Below are positions 52,990 to 61,055 of a DNA stretch of 64,000 bases, piece after piece (the stretch's first letter is position 1; each line of letters begins with the position of its first letter). The notes below the pieces were generated by a model. The model was not told where the DNA came from and ran no database searches. It was given only the letters and a program-made list of their open reading frames with translations. The position numbers and the translations under genes were made by a program. The stretch comes from Brevundimonas vesicularis (lineage in GTDB: Bacteria > Pseudomonadota > Alphaproteobacteria > Caulobacterales > Caulobacteraceae), in assembly GCF_027886425.1 (NCBI RefSeq), contig NZ_CP115671.1, positions 1,116,001-1,180,000 of the forward strand, read 5' to 3'.

Positions 52990-54435
52990 ATGTCCATCCG
53001 TCTGCTGACCGCCAGCGCCGTCGCCCTGGGTCTTGTCGCGTTTACCCCCGCGGCCCATGCTCAGGATGCGGCGACGGTGCAGCAGGCGATCGTGGTGCGC
53101 GACGCCGCGATGCGCTCGAACATCGCCATGGACTATGTCACCCAACTGACGACGCGGTTCGGCGCGCGCCCGGCGGGTTCGCGTTCCGAACAACAGGCCG
53201 CCGCCTGGGCCGCCGACTATCTGCGCGCCAACGGCTTCCAGAACGTCCGCATCGAAGAGTTCCCACTGGTCGGCTGGGAGCGGGGCGAAAGCTCGGCCGC
53301 CATCGTCGGCGACAACGCCCAGGCCCTGGTCGCCGCCGCCCTGGGCCACTCGCCGGCCACGCCGAGGGGCGGCGTCGAGGCGGAGATCGTGCGCTTCTCC
53401 ACCTTCGAAGACCTGCAGGCCGCGCCCGAGGCCGCCGTCCGCGGCAAGATCGTCTATGTCGATCTGGGCCAGATGCACCCCATGCAGGACGGCTCGGGCT
53501 ATGGTCCCCAGACCCGAGTGCGCGGCGCCGGCCCCGGCGTGGCGGCGGTCAAGGGCGCGGCGGCCTTCGTCATGCGTTCGGTGGGTTCGGACGAAGACCG
53601 GATGCCGCACACCGGCACCACCCGCTATGTCGACGGCAAGCCGACCATTCCCGCCTTCGCCCTTGCCGCGCCCGACGCCGATCAGGTCAGCCGTCTGGTC
53701 GCCCTGGGCCAGCCGGTGCGCATGCGCCTGACCTCGACCGCCCGCACCTATCGCACCACCAGCCAGAACGTGATCGGCGATCTGCCGGGCGCCACGCGCC
53801 CCGACGAGATCATCGTGCTGGGCTCCCACATGGATAGCTGGGACCTGGGCACTGGCGCCATCGACGACGGGGCCGGGGGCGCCATCACCATCGCCGCCGC
53901 CAAGGCCATCGCCGACAGCGGCCGTCGTCCGGCCCGCACCCTGCGCGTCATCTTCTACGGTTCGGAAGAAGTGGCACAGCCGACCGCCCAGACCGGCAAC
54001 GGCGGCGGCGTCTACGCGCGTGGCCAGGGCGCAGCGCTGGACAAGCACATCATCGCCGGCGAGAGCGATTTCGGCGCCGACCGCATCTATGCCCTGCGCC
54101 TGCCCGCCGGCGCGCAAGGCTCGGACTTCCAGAAGGCCGCGACCCGCGTCCTCTACCCGATCGGCGTCCTGGCCTCCGATCGCGTCGAGACCGAAGGCGG
54201 CGTCGATGTCGGACCGATGGGCCCGCTGGGCGTGCCCTTTTTCGGCCTCGCTCAGGACGGAACCCGCTATTTCGACCTGCACCACACCGCCAACGACACG
54301 CTCGACAAGATCGACCCGGCGCAATTGAACCAGAACGTCGCCGCCTGGGCCGGCCTGCTGTGGCTGATCGCCGACTCCGACGTGGACTTCCGGGCGATGA
54401 AGCCCGCGACCACGCCGGCGACCCCAACACGCTGA
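52990..54435 (+). CDS. M28 family zinc aminopeptidase, secreted
   Basis: A 481-residue exported metallopeptidase. The signal peptide is MSIRLLTASAVALGLVAFTP with AHA before the cleavage site. A PA (protease-associated) domain occupies about residues 100-240. The M28 catalytic domain has zinc ligands in LGSHMDSWDLGTGAIDDGAG and VIFYGSEEVAQPT, and a C-terminal histidine in YFDLHHTANDTLDKIDP. This matches the carboxypeptidase Q/aminopeptidase Y type. Confidence 0.93.
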   Translation: MSIRLLTASAVALGLVAFTPAAHAQDAATVQQAIVVRDAAMRSNIAMDYVTQLTTRFGARPAGSRSEQQAAAWAADYLRANGFQNVRIEEFPLVGWERGESSAAIVGDNAQALVAAALGHSPATPRGGVEAEIVRFSTFEDLQAAPEAAVRGKIVYVDLGQMHPMQDGSGYGPQTRVRGAGPGVAAVKGAAAFVMRSVGSDEDRMPHTGTTRYVDGKPTIPAFALAAPDADQVSRLVALGQPVRMRLTSTARTYRTTSQNVIGDLPGATRPDEIIVLGSHMDSWDLGTGAIDDGAGGAITIAAAKAIADSGRRPARTLRVIFYGSEEVAQPTAQTGNGGGVYARGQGAALDKHIIAGESDFGADRIYALRLPAGAQGSDFQKAATRVLYPIGVLASDRVETEGGVDVGPMGPLGVPFFGLAQDGTRYFDLHHTANDTLDKIDPAQLNQNVAAWAGLLWLIADSDVDFRAMKPATTPATPTR

Positions 54436-54449
54436 CGACTTGGAGACCC

Positions 54450-54483
54450 GGCCCGGTTCCGTCTATAGGAGCCGAACCGGGCC
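54450..54483. repeat. Inverted repeat upstream of tRNA-Leu
   Basis: GGCCCGGTTC-N14-GAACCGGGCC is a perfect 10-bp dyad lying between the M28 peptidase stop and the tRNA gene. The loop contains TATAGGAG, so it may hold the tRNA promoter -10 element. It could equally be a terminator stem, although no T run follows. Confidence 0.5.
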
Positions 54484-54493
54484 AGACCGGGCT

Positions 54494-54580
54494 GCGGGCG
54501 TGGCGAAACTGGTAGACGCAGCAGACTTAAAATCTGCCGGACGAAAGTCCTTGCCGGTTCAAGCCCGGCCGCCCGCACCA
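54494..54580 (+). tRNA. tRNA-Leu (anticodon UAA)
   Basis: An 87-base tRNA with CCA encoded. The acceptor stem pairs GCGGGCG with CGCCCGC. The anticodon stem GCAGA/TCTGC carries the loop CTTAAAA, giving anticodon TAA at 54528-54530, which reads UUA/UUG leucine codons. A long variable arm follows, as expected for class II tRNA-Leu, and the T arm contains GGTTCAAGCCC. It is transcribed toward the convergent SLC13 gene, whose stop is 17 bases away. Confidence 0.97.
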
Positions 54581-54597
54581 CTCCGACTGCCACTCGA

Positions 54598-56031
54598 TCA
54601 GAACGGGAAGAAGATCGGGATGGCGACCATGGCGGCGATCCAGGTGATCAGGTTCAAAGGCAGGCCGACGCGGACGAAGTCCATGTAGCTGTAGCCGCCC
54701 ATGTTAAAGACCAGCACATTGGTCTGGTAGCCGAACGGGGTGGCGAAGGCGGCAGAGGCCGCCATCATGACGCACACCAAGAAGGGGCGGGGATCGACGC
54801 CCAAGCTTTCGGCCAGGGCCACGGCGATGGGAGTGATCAGCACCGCGACGGTGGCGTTGGACAGCAGTTCGGTGGCGAACAGCGTCACGCCGTAAAGCAC
54901 GATCAAGGCGCCCAGCGGCCCCAGGGGCCGGATCACACCGATCAGACGATCTGCGCCGGCGGACGCCAGCCCCGTGACCTCGATGGCCGTGCCGACCACG
55001 ACCATCCCGGCGATCAGCAACAGGATTTCGGGGCGCAGTCCGGCATAGGCCTCCTCAGGTGTGATGACGCGCAGCAGGATCAGTCCGACGGCGCCGGCAA
55101 AGGCTGAGGCGGCGATCGGCGCCCACCCCAGCGCGGCCGACAGGATCACTAGCACAAACACGCTCAGCGAGATCGCAGCCGGCTTCAGCCGTAGCGGACG
55201 ATCAGCGGCTCCATACAGTTCAACGTCGCCGAGATGCGCATCACCCGAACCATCGACCTGATTGCGTGATCCGCCCAGGCGCGGCAGGCCGAACGGCAGC
55301 AGGCGCTTGCGGCGATTGATGGCCTCGGCCTCTGCGCGGCGACGCGCCTCTTCCATTTCCGCCAGGCGCGCGGTTTCCGCCTCATCCCTGGCGACCGATC
55401 GACCCAGCTGGCGCGCACCCACGAAATAGAGCCACAGGCCGCCGACGACCGCGATGGCCAGACCCACGGGGGTGATCTCGAACAGGCCGAAGACCGGCTG
55501 GCCGGCGTTGCGGGCCATGTCGTTGACGAGCAGGTTGGTCGAGGTCCCGATCAGCGTCAGCAGACCGCCCATGACCGTGACGTGGCTGAGCGGCATCAGA
55601 AAGCGTTTCGGCGACAGGCGCAAGGATTGGGCCACGTCGCGGATCACCGGCGCGGCCAAGACCACCACAGGGGTGTTGTTCAGAAAGCCGCCGACCGAAC
55701 CGCACAGGCCGATGACGATCCAGATGCCTCGGGCGCCGATCCGGGCGGAAAGCTGCGTCGCCTGTCGAATCAACCAGCCCAAGAGGCCGGACAGTTCGAT
55801 AGCGTAGGCGATGACGAACAGGCCGGCCAAGGCGATGACGGCGGGACTGGCGAAGGCGCCCTGCACCTCGACCGGCCGCACGACGCCCAACAGCAGAAGG
55901 ACGGCGGCGCCGGTCAGGGCGACGACGTCGGCCCGCATCTTGCCGTGGATCAGGACGCCCACGACGGCGACGAGCACGGCGAGGGCGGCGATCTGGTCGA
56001 AAGTTATGTTGCTGTGCAGACCGTCCCCCAT
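54598..56031 (-). CDS. SLC13/DASS family permease
   Basis: A 477-residue membrane protein of the SLC13 family (sodium-coupled anion transport). It has about ten membrane segments, and the paired family motifs appear as GFLNNTPVVVLAAPVIRDVA and TLIGTSTNLLVNDMARNAGQ, with the second repeat ELLSNATVAVLITPIAVALA and FATPFGYQTNVLVFNMGGYS. A charged cytoplasmic loop of about 80 residues splits the halves. It has no TrkA_C domains. Transported anion is unknown (sulfate or dicarboxylates are options). ATG 56031 is preferred over TTG 56043. Confidence 0.9.
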   Translation of the reverse strand: MGDGLHSNITFDQIAALAVLVAVVGVLIHGKMRADVVALTGAAVLLLLGVVRPVEVQGAFASPAVIALAGLFVIAYAIELSGLLGWLIRQATQLSARIGARGIWIVIGLCGSVGGFLNNTPVVVLAAPVIRDVAQSLRLSPKRFLMPLSHVTVMGGLLTLIGTSTNLLVNDMARNAGQPVFGLFEITPVGLAIAVVGGLWLYFVGARQLGRSVARDEAETARLAEMEEARRRAEAEAINRRKRLLPFGLPRLGGSRNQVDGSGDAHLGDVELYGAADRPLRLKPAAISLSVFVLVILSAALGWAPIAASAFAGAVGLILLRVITPEEAYAGLRPEILLLIAGMVVVGTAIEVTGLASAGADRLIGVIRPLGPLGALIVLYGVTLFATELLSNATVAVLITPIAVALAESLGVDPRPFLVCVMMAASAAFATPFGYQTNVLVFNMGGYSYMDFVRVGLPLNLITWIAAMVAIPIFFPF

Positions 56032-56095
56032 CGTTCGCGTCAACCTTTTCGGGTCAACGCATCCACCTCAGCGGTTCGCGTGTTAGAGTGGTTCC

Positions 56096-56887
56096 ATGCT
56101 CGAAACGATTGCGTCGCCTCGGTCTTCGATAGTCGCGCTTGCGGCGTCCCTGTTGGCGCTCGCCGCTTGCCAGCGTGAGCCGCAGCCTGCGCCTGCTCCG
56201 GCCCAAAAATCCGAAACGCCGCCGGTCCTGGACCGCGCCGGCCTGCTTCAGGCCATGGACATCGCCGCCTCGGCCTTCGCCGCAGGGCGCGAGGTCGGGG
56301 GCGCGTCTCTGGCAGGGCGTCGCTTTGTCGTGCGCCAAGCCTTTGGCTGCGGTGAGCCCGGCGACGCCGCCGAGGCTGCGGCCGATGGGCTGGCGACAGT
56401 CGCTTGGGCGAAGGATAGTCAGAGCCTGAAGGTCAGCCTGGCGCCGGCCGATTGGCTGCGGTCCGGCCTGATCGCAAACGACGACAGCAGCCTGGAGGCG
56501 TCCGAAGGCTTCTGGTTGGCCCGGCCGTGGCTGCGCACCGAGGCCTGCCCGGCGATTGCGCCCGGCGCCTCGGCTTCAAGCCAGGCCTCGCCTCAAACGG
56601 CAGGGCTGGCCGCCATATTCAAGCCAAACGGCGCGCGGACCGGCCGCCGAAACGGCCGCGCCTACGAGTTCACCCTGCGCGGCGAGGATGGCCAGCCGCC
56701 AGCGCCATCAGCACAGGGCTATCGTCTCGTGCTGGAAGGCCGGATGACCACCTTCGCCGACGGCCGCGCCATTCACTGTCGTGCAGCCCCTGATCAACGG
56801 CCGGTTTGCATCGGCGCAGTGCAACTCGACCGCGTCGCCTTCGAAGACGCCAACGGCCAAATGCTCAGCGAATGGCGCGACGGTTAG
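56096..56887 (+). CDS. Lipoprotein of unknown function
   Basis: A 263-residue protein with a lipoprotein signal (VALAASLLALAACQREP, lipobox LAAC). The mature part has a Pro/Gln linker (PQPAPAPAQ) and a domain with three or four cysteines (VRQAFGCGEPG, LRTEACPAIAP, AIHCRAAPDQRPVCIGA). Sequence motifs are not recognised, but the same layout is seen in hypothetical lipoproteins of Caulobacterales. Divergent from the SLC13 permease, convergent with the ICMT-like gene, whose stop is three bases away. Confidence 0.75.
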   Translation: MLETIASPRSSIVALAASLLALAACQREPQPAPAPAQKSETPPVLDRAGLLQAMDIAASAFAAGREVGGASLAGRRFVVRQAFGCGEPGDAAEAAADGLATVAWAKDSQSLKVSLAPADWLRSGLIANDDSSLEASEGFWLARPWLRTEACPAIAPGASASSQASPQTAGLAAIFKPNGARTGRRNGRAYEFTLRGEDGQPPAPSAQGYRLVLEGRMTTFADGRAIHCRAAPDQRPVCIGAVQLDRVAFEDANGQMLSEWRDG

Positions 56888-56889
56888 GT

Positions 56890-57519
56890 CTAGAACAGGC
56901 TGACCGGAAAACCGATCAACCCTGATGACTGCAGGTGCTCGATGCCCTCCATGACGGGGATGGCGGCGAGGAAGACTAGGCCGTCGCGCAGGGTGCGGAC
57001 GAAGAAGGCGGGACGGATGGTCAGCTGCTCGGCGTCGCGCCAGCGGGCGGGATTGGGCAGGAAGCGCGGCGTGCGGGCGCAGTAGGCGGCGTAGGGCGCG
57101 CCGAAATGTTCGGCCAGCCAGGCCTCTTCGCGACCGACCGTGCGCAGGAAGACCAAAAAGGTCGCCACGGCGAAGGTCGCGCCGATCGTCACGCTGCCGG
57201 TCTGGGCGCCGACGCCGAAGGCGCCGATGAAGCTGAAGACATAGAGCGGGTTGCGCGTGATGGAATAGGGGCCGCGATCGACGATCTCGGCCTTCTTGCG
57301 TCCGCCGATATAGAGCGAGCACCAGGCGCGGCCGACGATGGCGACGATGATCGCGGCCAGGCCCAGGCCTTCGACGCCCTCATGCCATTCGCCGTCGAGG
57401 GCGGCGACCGAGCGGACGCTGGCGGTCAGGACGATGAGGGCCAGCAGAACCAGGCCGGCGAACCATTTGCGACGGCGTTGGACGACGTCGAGCGACAGGG
57501 CGGGGGGAACAGGGCTCAT
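56890..57519 (-). CDS. Isoprenylcysteine carboxyl methyltransferase (ICMT) family protein
   Basis: A 209-residue membrane protein with four hydrophobic segments (LVLLALIVLTASVRSVAAL, LGLAAIIVAIVGRAWCSLYI, ATFAVATFLVFLRTVG and a terminal one). The SAM-binding PEMT/ICMT motif is visible as GPYSITRNPLYVFSFIGAFG and EEAWLAEHFGAPYAAYCART. These enzymes methylate lipid-like or prenylated carboxyl groups or related acids at a membrane. It is the last gene of the six-gene operon (58945 side to here), ten bases after the TPR-like gene, so its substrate may be the pathway product. Confidence 0.85.
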   Translation of the reverse strand: MSPVPPALSLDVVQRRRKWFAGLVLLALIVLTASVRSVAALDGEWHEGVEGLGLAAIIVAIVGRAWCSLYIGGRKKAEIVDRGPYSITRNPLYVFSFIGAFGVGAQTGSVTIGATFAVATFLVFLRTVGREEAWLAEHFGAPYAAYCARTPRFLPNPARWRDAEQLTIRPAFFVRTLRDGLVFLAAIPVMEGIEHLQSSGLIGFPVSLF

Positions 57520-57529
57520 GATGATATGT

Positions 57530-58177
57530 TCAGTGATGCTGCTGAGCGCGGACGAGCAGGGCGCGGGCCTCAGCCTTGCGACCGCGGTCGGCGACGGCGC
57601 GGCCGGGACGGGCCGGGGCGTCGATGGCCTTTTGCAGATAACGCGCGGCGCCGTTCCAGTCGTGTTCGCGAACCAGCAGATCGCCCATGAAGAAGTTGGC
57701 GTCGACATCGTTGGGCGCCATGGCCAGACCGCGCAGTAGGTAGTCGCGGGCGCGCTGGCGGTTGCCGAAGCCGATCGGGGCGCCCGGCACCTGGGCGTAG
57801 AGCGAACCGAGGCTGACATAGACCGAGCCGTTCAGCGCGCGCGGGTTGATCCGCTCGGCCTGTTCCAGTTCGGTGCGCGCCTCACGCACGAGGCCCAGCG
57901 CGCCGATGCCGCCCTTCAATCCCGCTTCCGATGCGGTGATGATGGCGTCCCAGACCAGAGGTTCGGCGCGGTTGGGGCATTGAGCCACGACGGCGTCGGC
58001 CTGGGTGTTCAGGCGCGCCATTTCCGCCATTCGAACGCCTTGCGGAACTTCGAAGTTCACATGGTCCCACGACTGCTGGAGACCGCGCGCGCGGTCGTCG
58101 CAGGCGTCTGCATGGGCGACGGAGGCAACCGTCAGGGGGGCGGCCATCAGGGACAGGGCGAACAGGGCGGTTTTCAT
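57530..58177 (-). CDS. Secreted TPR-like protein of the TRAP T-component type
   Basis: A 215-residue protein with a signal peptide (MKTALFALSLMAAPLTVASV, cleavage near AHA). The mature protein has repeated helix pairs (LVWDAIITASEAGLKGGIGA, RTELEQAERINPRALNGSVY, GLAMAPNDVDANFFMGDLLV), read as tetratricopeptide-like repeats resembling the periplasmic TatT proteins. The conserved PNRAEPLVWDAI and GAPIGFGNR fit that group. It lies 25 bases after the SDR gene in the operon and likely binds a small hydrophobic ligand or a partner protein in the periplasm. Confidence 0.78.
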   Translation of the reverse strand: MKTALFALSLMAAPLTVASVAHADACDDRARGLQQSWDHVNFEVPQGVRMAEMARLNTQADAVVAQCPNRAEPLVWDAIITASEAGLKGGIGALGLVREARTELEQAERINPRALNGSVYVSLGSLYAQVPGAPIGFGNRQRARDYLLRGLAMAPNDVDANFFMGDLLVREHDWNGAARYLQKAIDAPARPGRAVADRGRKAEARALLVRAQQHH

Positions 58178-58202
58178 GGCGTGTCTCTCCTTTTTCTGTG
58201 GT

Positions 58203-58955
58203 TCAGCCGGCGAACAGGGCGCGGGCCTTCAGGTCGTTGGACTTCAGGGCCCCGTCGATCAGACTGGGCGCCAGAGCGTTGAGGCGGACGAACAGGTTTT
58301 CGGGGAAGCCGAGGTAGACGTCGCGGCGATCTGAGCGGATGGCGGCGACGATGCGGTCGGCGATCGGGTCCGGATCGTCGACGGCCATGCCGGTCAGGCG
58401 CGCATATTCATCGACCTTGGCGGAGTTGAACGGCGTGGCCACCGCGCGGGGCGCGACATAGGTTACGCCGACGCCCGTACCGGCCAGTTCGCGGCGCAGC
58501 GATTGGCTGAGCGCCCGCATCCCGGCCTTGGCGCTGGAATAGCTGGCGAAGTGCGCGAAGTTGATCGAGCCGAAAATGGAGCCGACGTTGGCGATCTGGC
58601 CGTGCTTGCGCGCCTTCATGCCGGGCAGGACGGCTTGGGCCAGACGGGCCGGCGCGACCAGATTGACCATATAGGTCGCCAGCAGGTGCTCGGGCGTCTG
58701 CTGCTCTAGCGGGCCGAAATGCTGGATGCCGGCGATATTGATCAGAATGTCCCAGGCGCGGCCGCCGGCCTGTTCGGCGACGCTGTCGAGGCCCTGCGGA
58801 GTGGACAGGTCGCCCACCAGGGTGTGATGGCCCGCCACCGGCGCGCGGGCGACGATCGTGACCCGACCGCCCTCGCGCTCGATCCGCTCGACCACGCGAC
58901 GTCCCAAGGCGCCGGAGCCGCCGGTGACCAGGATGTTGCGATCCTCAAACTGCAT
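58203..58955 (-). CDS. Short-chain dehydrogenase/reductase (SDR)
   Basis: A 250-residue classical SDR. The cofactor loop is VTGGSGALGRRVVERI, the NNAG-like strand is DILINIAGIQHFG, and the active site is ANVGSIFGSI plus YSSAKAGM (Tyr-x-x-x-Lys). It should reduce or oxidise a carbonyl or alcohol with NAD(P)H. The start overlaps the 3' end of the HO-like gene by 11 bases, so both are coupled. Its substrate is probably the product of the HO-like oxidase or AMP-binding enzyme. Confidence 0.9.
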   Translation of the reverse strand: MQFEDRNILVTGGSGALGRRVVERIEREGGRVTIVARAPVAGHHTLVGDLSTPQGLDSVAEQAGGRAWDILINIAGIQHFGPLEQQTPEHLLATYMVNLVAPARLAQAVLPGMKARKHGQIANVGSIFGSINFAHFASYSSAKAGMRALSQSLRRELAGTGVGVTYVAPRAVATPFNSAKVDEYARLTGMAVDDPDPIADRIVAAIRSDRRDVYLGFPENLFVRLNALAPSLIDGALKSNDLKARALFAG

Positions 58956-59622
58956 CGACCGTCTCCCGCGCTGCGATGTGGGGGATGGAGGCGAAGACCC
59001 CGCCGAACAGGCCGAACATCACCTTGGCCATGTGGACGATGGCGGCGCGGTCGTCGGCGTCCGACACCCCGTCCAGCAGTTGCTTGAGGAACAGGATATG
59101 ATCCTGATCCAGAGCCCCGTGGGAAATCAGATAGGTGAAGGCGGCGGGCGGCAGGCCCAGGCTTTGCTGCACGGCCTCGGCGCCGACGCTGGCCAGTTGG
59201 ATGCTGGTGCCTTCCAGCACATAGACCATGCCGAAGAAGGCCATCGGATTGACGCGCTGGATGGTATCATAGGCATAGGCCACCATCAGTTCGGTCGCGA
59301 CGTTCGGGCCGTCCTGCACGGTCTGATCGGGGTCGCCGCCGGCGGCGCGGATGTCGTTAAGGATCCACTGCTCATGGCCGGTTTCCTCGGCGATATAGTC
59401 GTCGAGCGCGGCCTTGAAGACGGCGTGGGCATTGTCCAGCCGCGACCGGGCGGCCTGCATCAACGGCACGGTGTGGCGGACGTGGTGATAGGCCTGGGCC
59501 AGATAGGCGACGTAGGTGTCGCGACTGATGCGGCCGGCCAAGCCGTCCCTGATCTGGGGGATGGCGGCGAAGGCGGCCCGCTCGGTTGCGGTCGCGGCGA
59601 CCAGGGTTTCAAAAAACGACAT
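58945..59622 (-). CDS. Iron-containing redox enzyme family protein (HO-like/TenA-fold oxidase)
   Basis: A 225-residue all-helical protein of the heme-oxygenase-like diiron oxidase/TenA superfamily. Metal-site residues fit: His46/His47/His50 (AYHHVRHTVPLMQ), Glu80 and His83 (IAEETGHEQWILND), Glu137 (YVLEGTSIQ), and His168/Asp172/His175 (LISHGALDQDHILFL). UndA (fatty acid to 1-alkene) and other HO-like diiron enzymes share this pattern. Being next to an AMP-binding enzyme and an SDR suggests oxidation of an acyl chain. ATG 59622 is chosen; the frame upstream runs through the AMP-binding gene. Confidence 0.88.
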   Translation of the reverse strand: MSFFETLVAATATERAAFAAIPQIRDGLAGRISRDTYVAYLAQAYHHVRHTVPLMQAARSRLDNAHAVFKAALDDYIAEETGHEQWILNDIRAAGGDPDQTVQDGPNVATELMVAYAYDTIQRVNPMAFFGMVYVLEGTSIQLASVGAEAVQQSLGLPPAAFTYLISHGALDQDHILFLKQLLDGVSDADDRAAIVHMAKVMFGLFGGVFASIPHIAARETVDAV

Positions 59623-59630
59623 GCGAACTC

Positions 59631-61055
59631 TCAGGCGGCTTGCGAGGGGGAGGGGGCGTAGGTGCGCAGCAGGGTCTCGCGACGCGGACGACCGTTGGCG
59701 GTGACCTGACCGGCGGCGGGATCGAAGGGCGGGACCAGACGCCAGTCGCCGATGCGGGCGTAGTCGGGCAGGCGGGCGTTGGCGCGCGCCACGGCCGCTT
59801 CGACCTGGGCCAGTTCGGCGCCGGGCGTCGCCACGATCAGGGCCGACAACGACGCCTGCGCCTCGCCCATCGCCATGGCCTGAAGGATGTGGGGCTCGGC
59901 CAGAAGCTCGCTCTCGACCCATTCAGGCGCGACGTTGCGGCCGAAGGCGGTGATCAGGGTGTTGGCCTTGCGGCCTTCGATGCTGAGCCGTCCATCGGCG
60001 TCGAAGCGGCCGATGTCGCCTGTGTGCAGACGCTCCGGCGCGGGCGCCTGGCCGACGTAGCCAAGGAAGGGATGGGGCGAGACCAGGATTTCGCCGTCGT
60101 CGGCCAGATGGACTTCAAGGTGAGGCAGGGGCCGGCCGACCGTGCCGGGGCGGGCGTCGTCCGGACTGTTGAGCGCCACGACCGAGGCGCATTCACTGAG
60201 GCCATAGCCCTCGACCACGGGCAGGCCGGCGTTGGCGGCGGCCTCCAGCAGGACCGGGGAGACGCGTGCGCCGCCGACCGCGATCATCTCCAGCCGATGA
60301 TCCAGCCGCATCGCACCCTGGGCGGCGATCAGGCCGCGCAGCAGTTCGGGAACCAGGATCAGGGTCGTGGCGCCGGTCTGGACAACGGTGGTCAGCAGGC
60401 GCGCAAAGTCGGGGCGGAAGGCCTGGCCCATCCCGGCCTCGGCTAGGCTGGCGGCGTGATAGCGGCCGCCGGCCAGAAGCGTCGCATAGAGGCCGGCGAC
60501 ATTCTCCAGCAGCACCGCCAGCGGCAGCACCGGCAGATGCAGCCCGGCGCGATCCCGGCCCAGGACCTGAACCAGAGAGGCGGCGACCGCCTCCATCTGA
60601 TCCTGCGATAGGCAGACGCCCTTGGGCGCGCCGGTCGAGCCGGAGGTGTAGGTGATCTTGGCCGTGCCGGGATGCAGATCGCGCACCGGCAACCCTGTCG
60701 GCGTCAACCGGATCGGCGCGCCGCCCGCCGTCAGTTCGCCCGGAGCGCCCGGCGTGATCAGCAGCCCGGCGCCGGCGTCGGCCAAGGCGTGATCGCGTTG
60801 AGCGGCCGTGAAGAAGGGCGGGATCGGCACGCTCGGCCGCTGGGCGAGGATCAACGCCAGATCGACGACGACCCAGGCCGGCCCGTTGTCGAGCAGGACG
60901 CCGACCGGAGATCGATCATCGGCCAGGGCGGTGGCCAGCTGACCGACCTGCGCCAGCAGTTCGGCCGCGGTCAGCGAACCCTCGGCCCACTGGATCACCA
61001 CATCATCGGGCGTGGAGCGGGCGCGACGCGACAGGGCGTCCAGAACGGCGCTCAT
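59631..61055 (-). CDS. AMP-binding (acyl-CoA synthetase-like) protein
   Basis: A 474-residue adenylating enzyme, short for the family. The ATP loop is ITYTSGSTGAPKGVCLSQDQ, the A5 motif is VEGYGLSECASVVAL, and the A7/A8 motifs are LHTGDIGRFDADGRLSIEGR and KANTLITAFGRNVAPEWVES. At the A10 position the catalytic lysine is replaced: the segment reads TANGRPRRETLL. This might slow or abolish acyl-adenylate formation, or mark a family variant. It overlaps the hemolysin-family gene (ATGA) and precedes the HO-like gene by eight bases. Confidence 0.92.
   Translation of the reverse strand: MSAVLDALSRRARSTPDDVVIQWAEGSLTAAELLAQVGQLATALADDRSPVGVLLDNGPAWVVVDLALILAQRPSVPIPPFFTAAQRDHALADAGAGLLITPGAPGELTAGGAPIRLTPTGLPVRDLHPGTAKITYTSGSTGAPKGVCLSQDQMEAVAASLVQVLGRDRAGLHLPVLPLAVLLENVAGLYATLLAGGRYHAASLAEAGMGQAFRPDFARLLTTVVQTGATTLILVPELLRGLIAAQGAMRLDHRLEMIAVGGARVSPVLLEAAANAGLPVVEGYGLSECASVVALNSPDDARPGTVGRPLPHLEVHLADDGEILVSPHPFLGYVGQAPAPERLHTGDIGRFDADGRLSIEGRKANTLITAFGRNVAPEWVESELLAEPHILQAMAMGEAQASLSALIVATPGAELAQVEAAVARANARLPDYARIGDWRLVPPFDPAAGQVTANGRPRRETLLRTYAPSPSQAA

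Noticed and set aside
57519..57540. EcfG promoter GGAAC-N16-TGTT near the ICMT start
   Set aside because: The second element is TGTT instead of CGTT and the site points along the plus strand, against the minus-strand genes.
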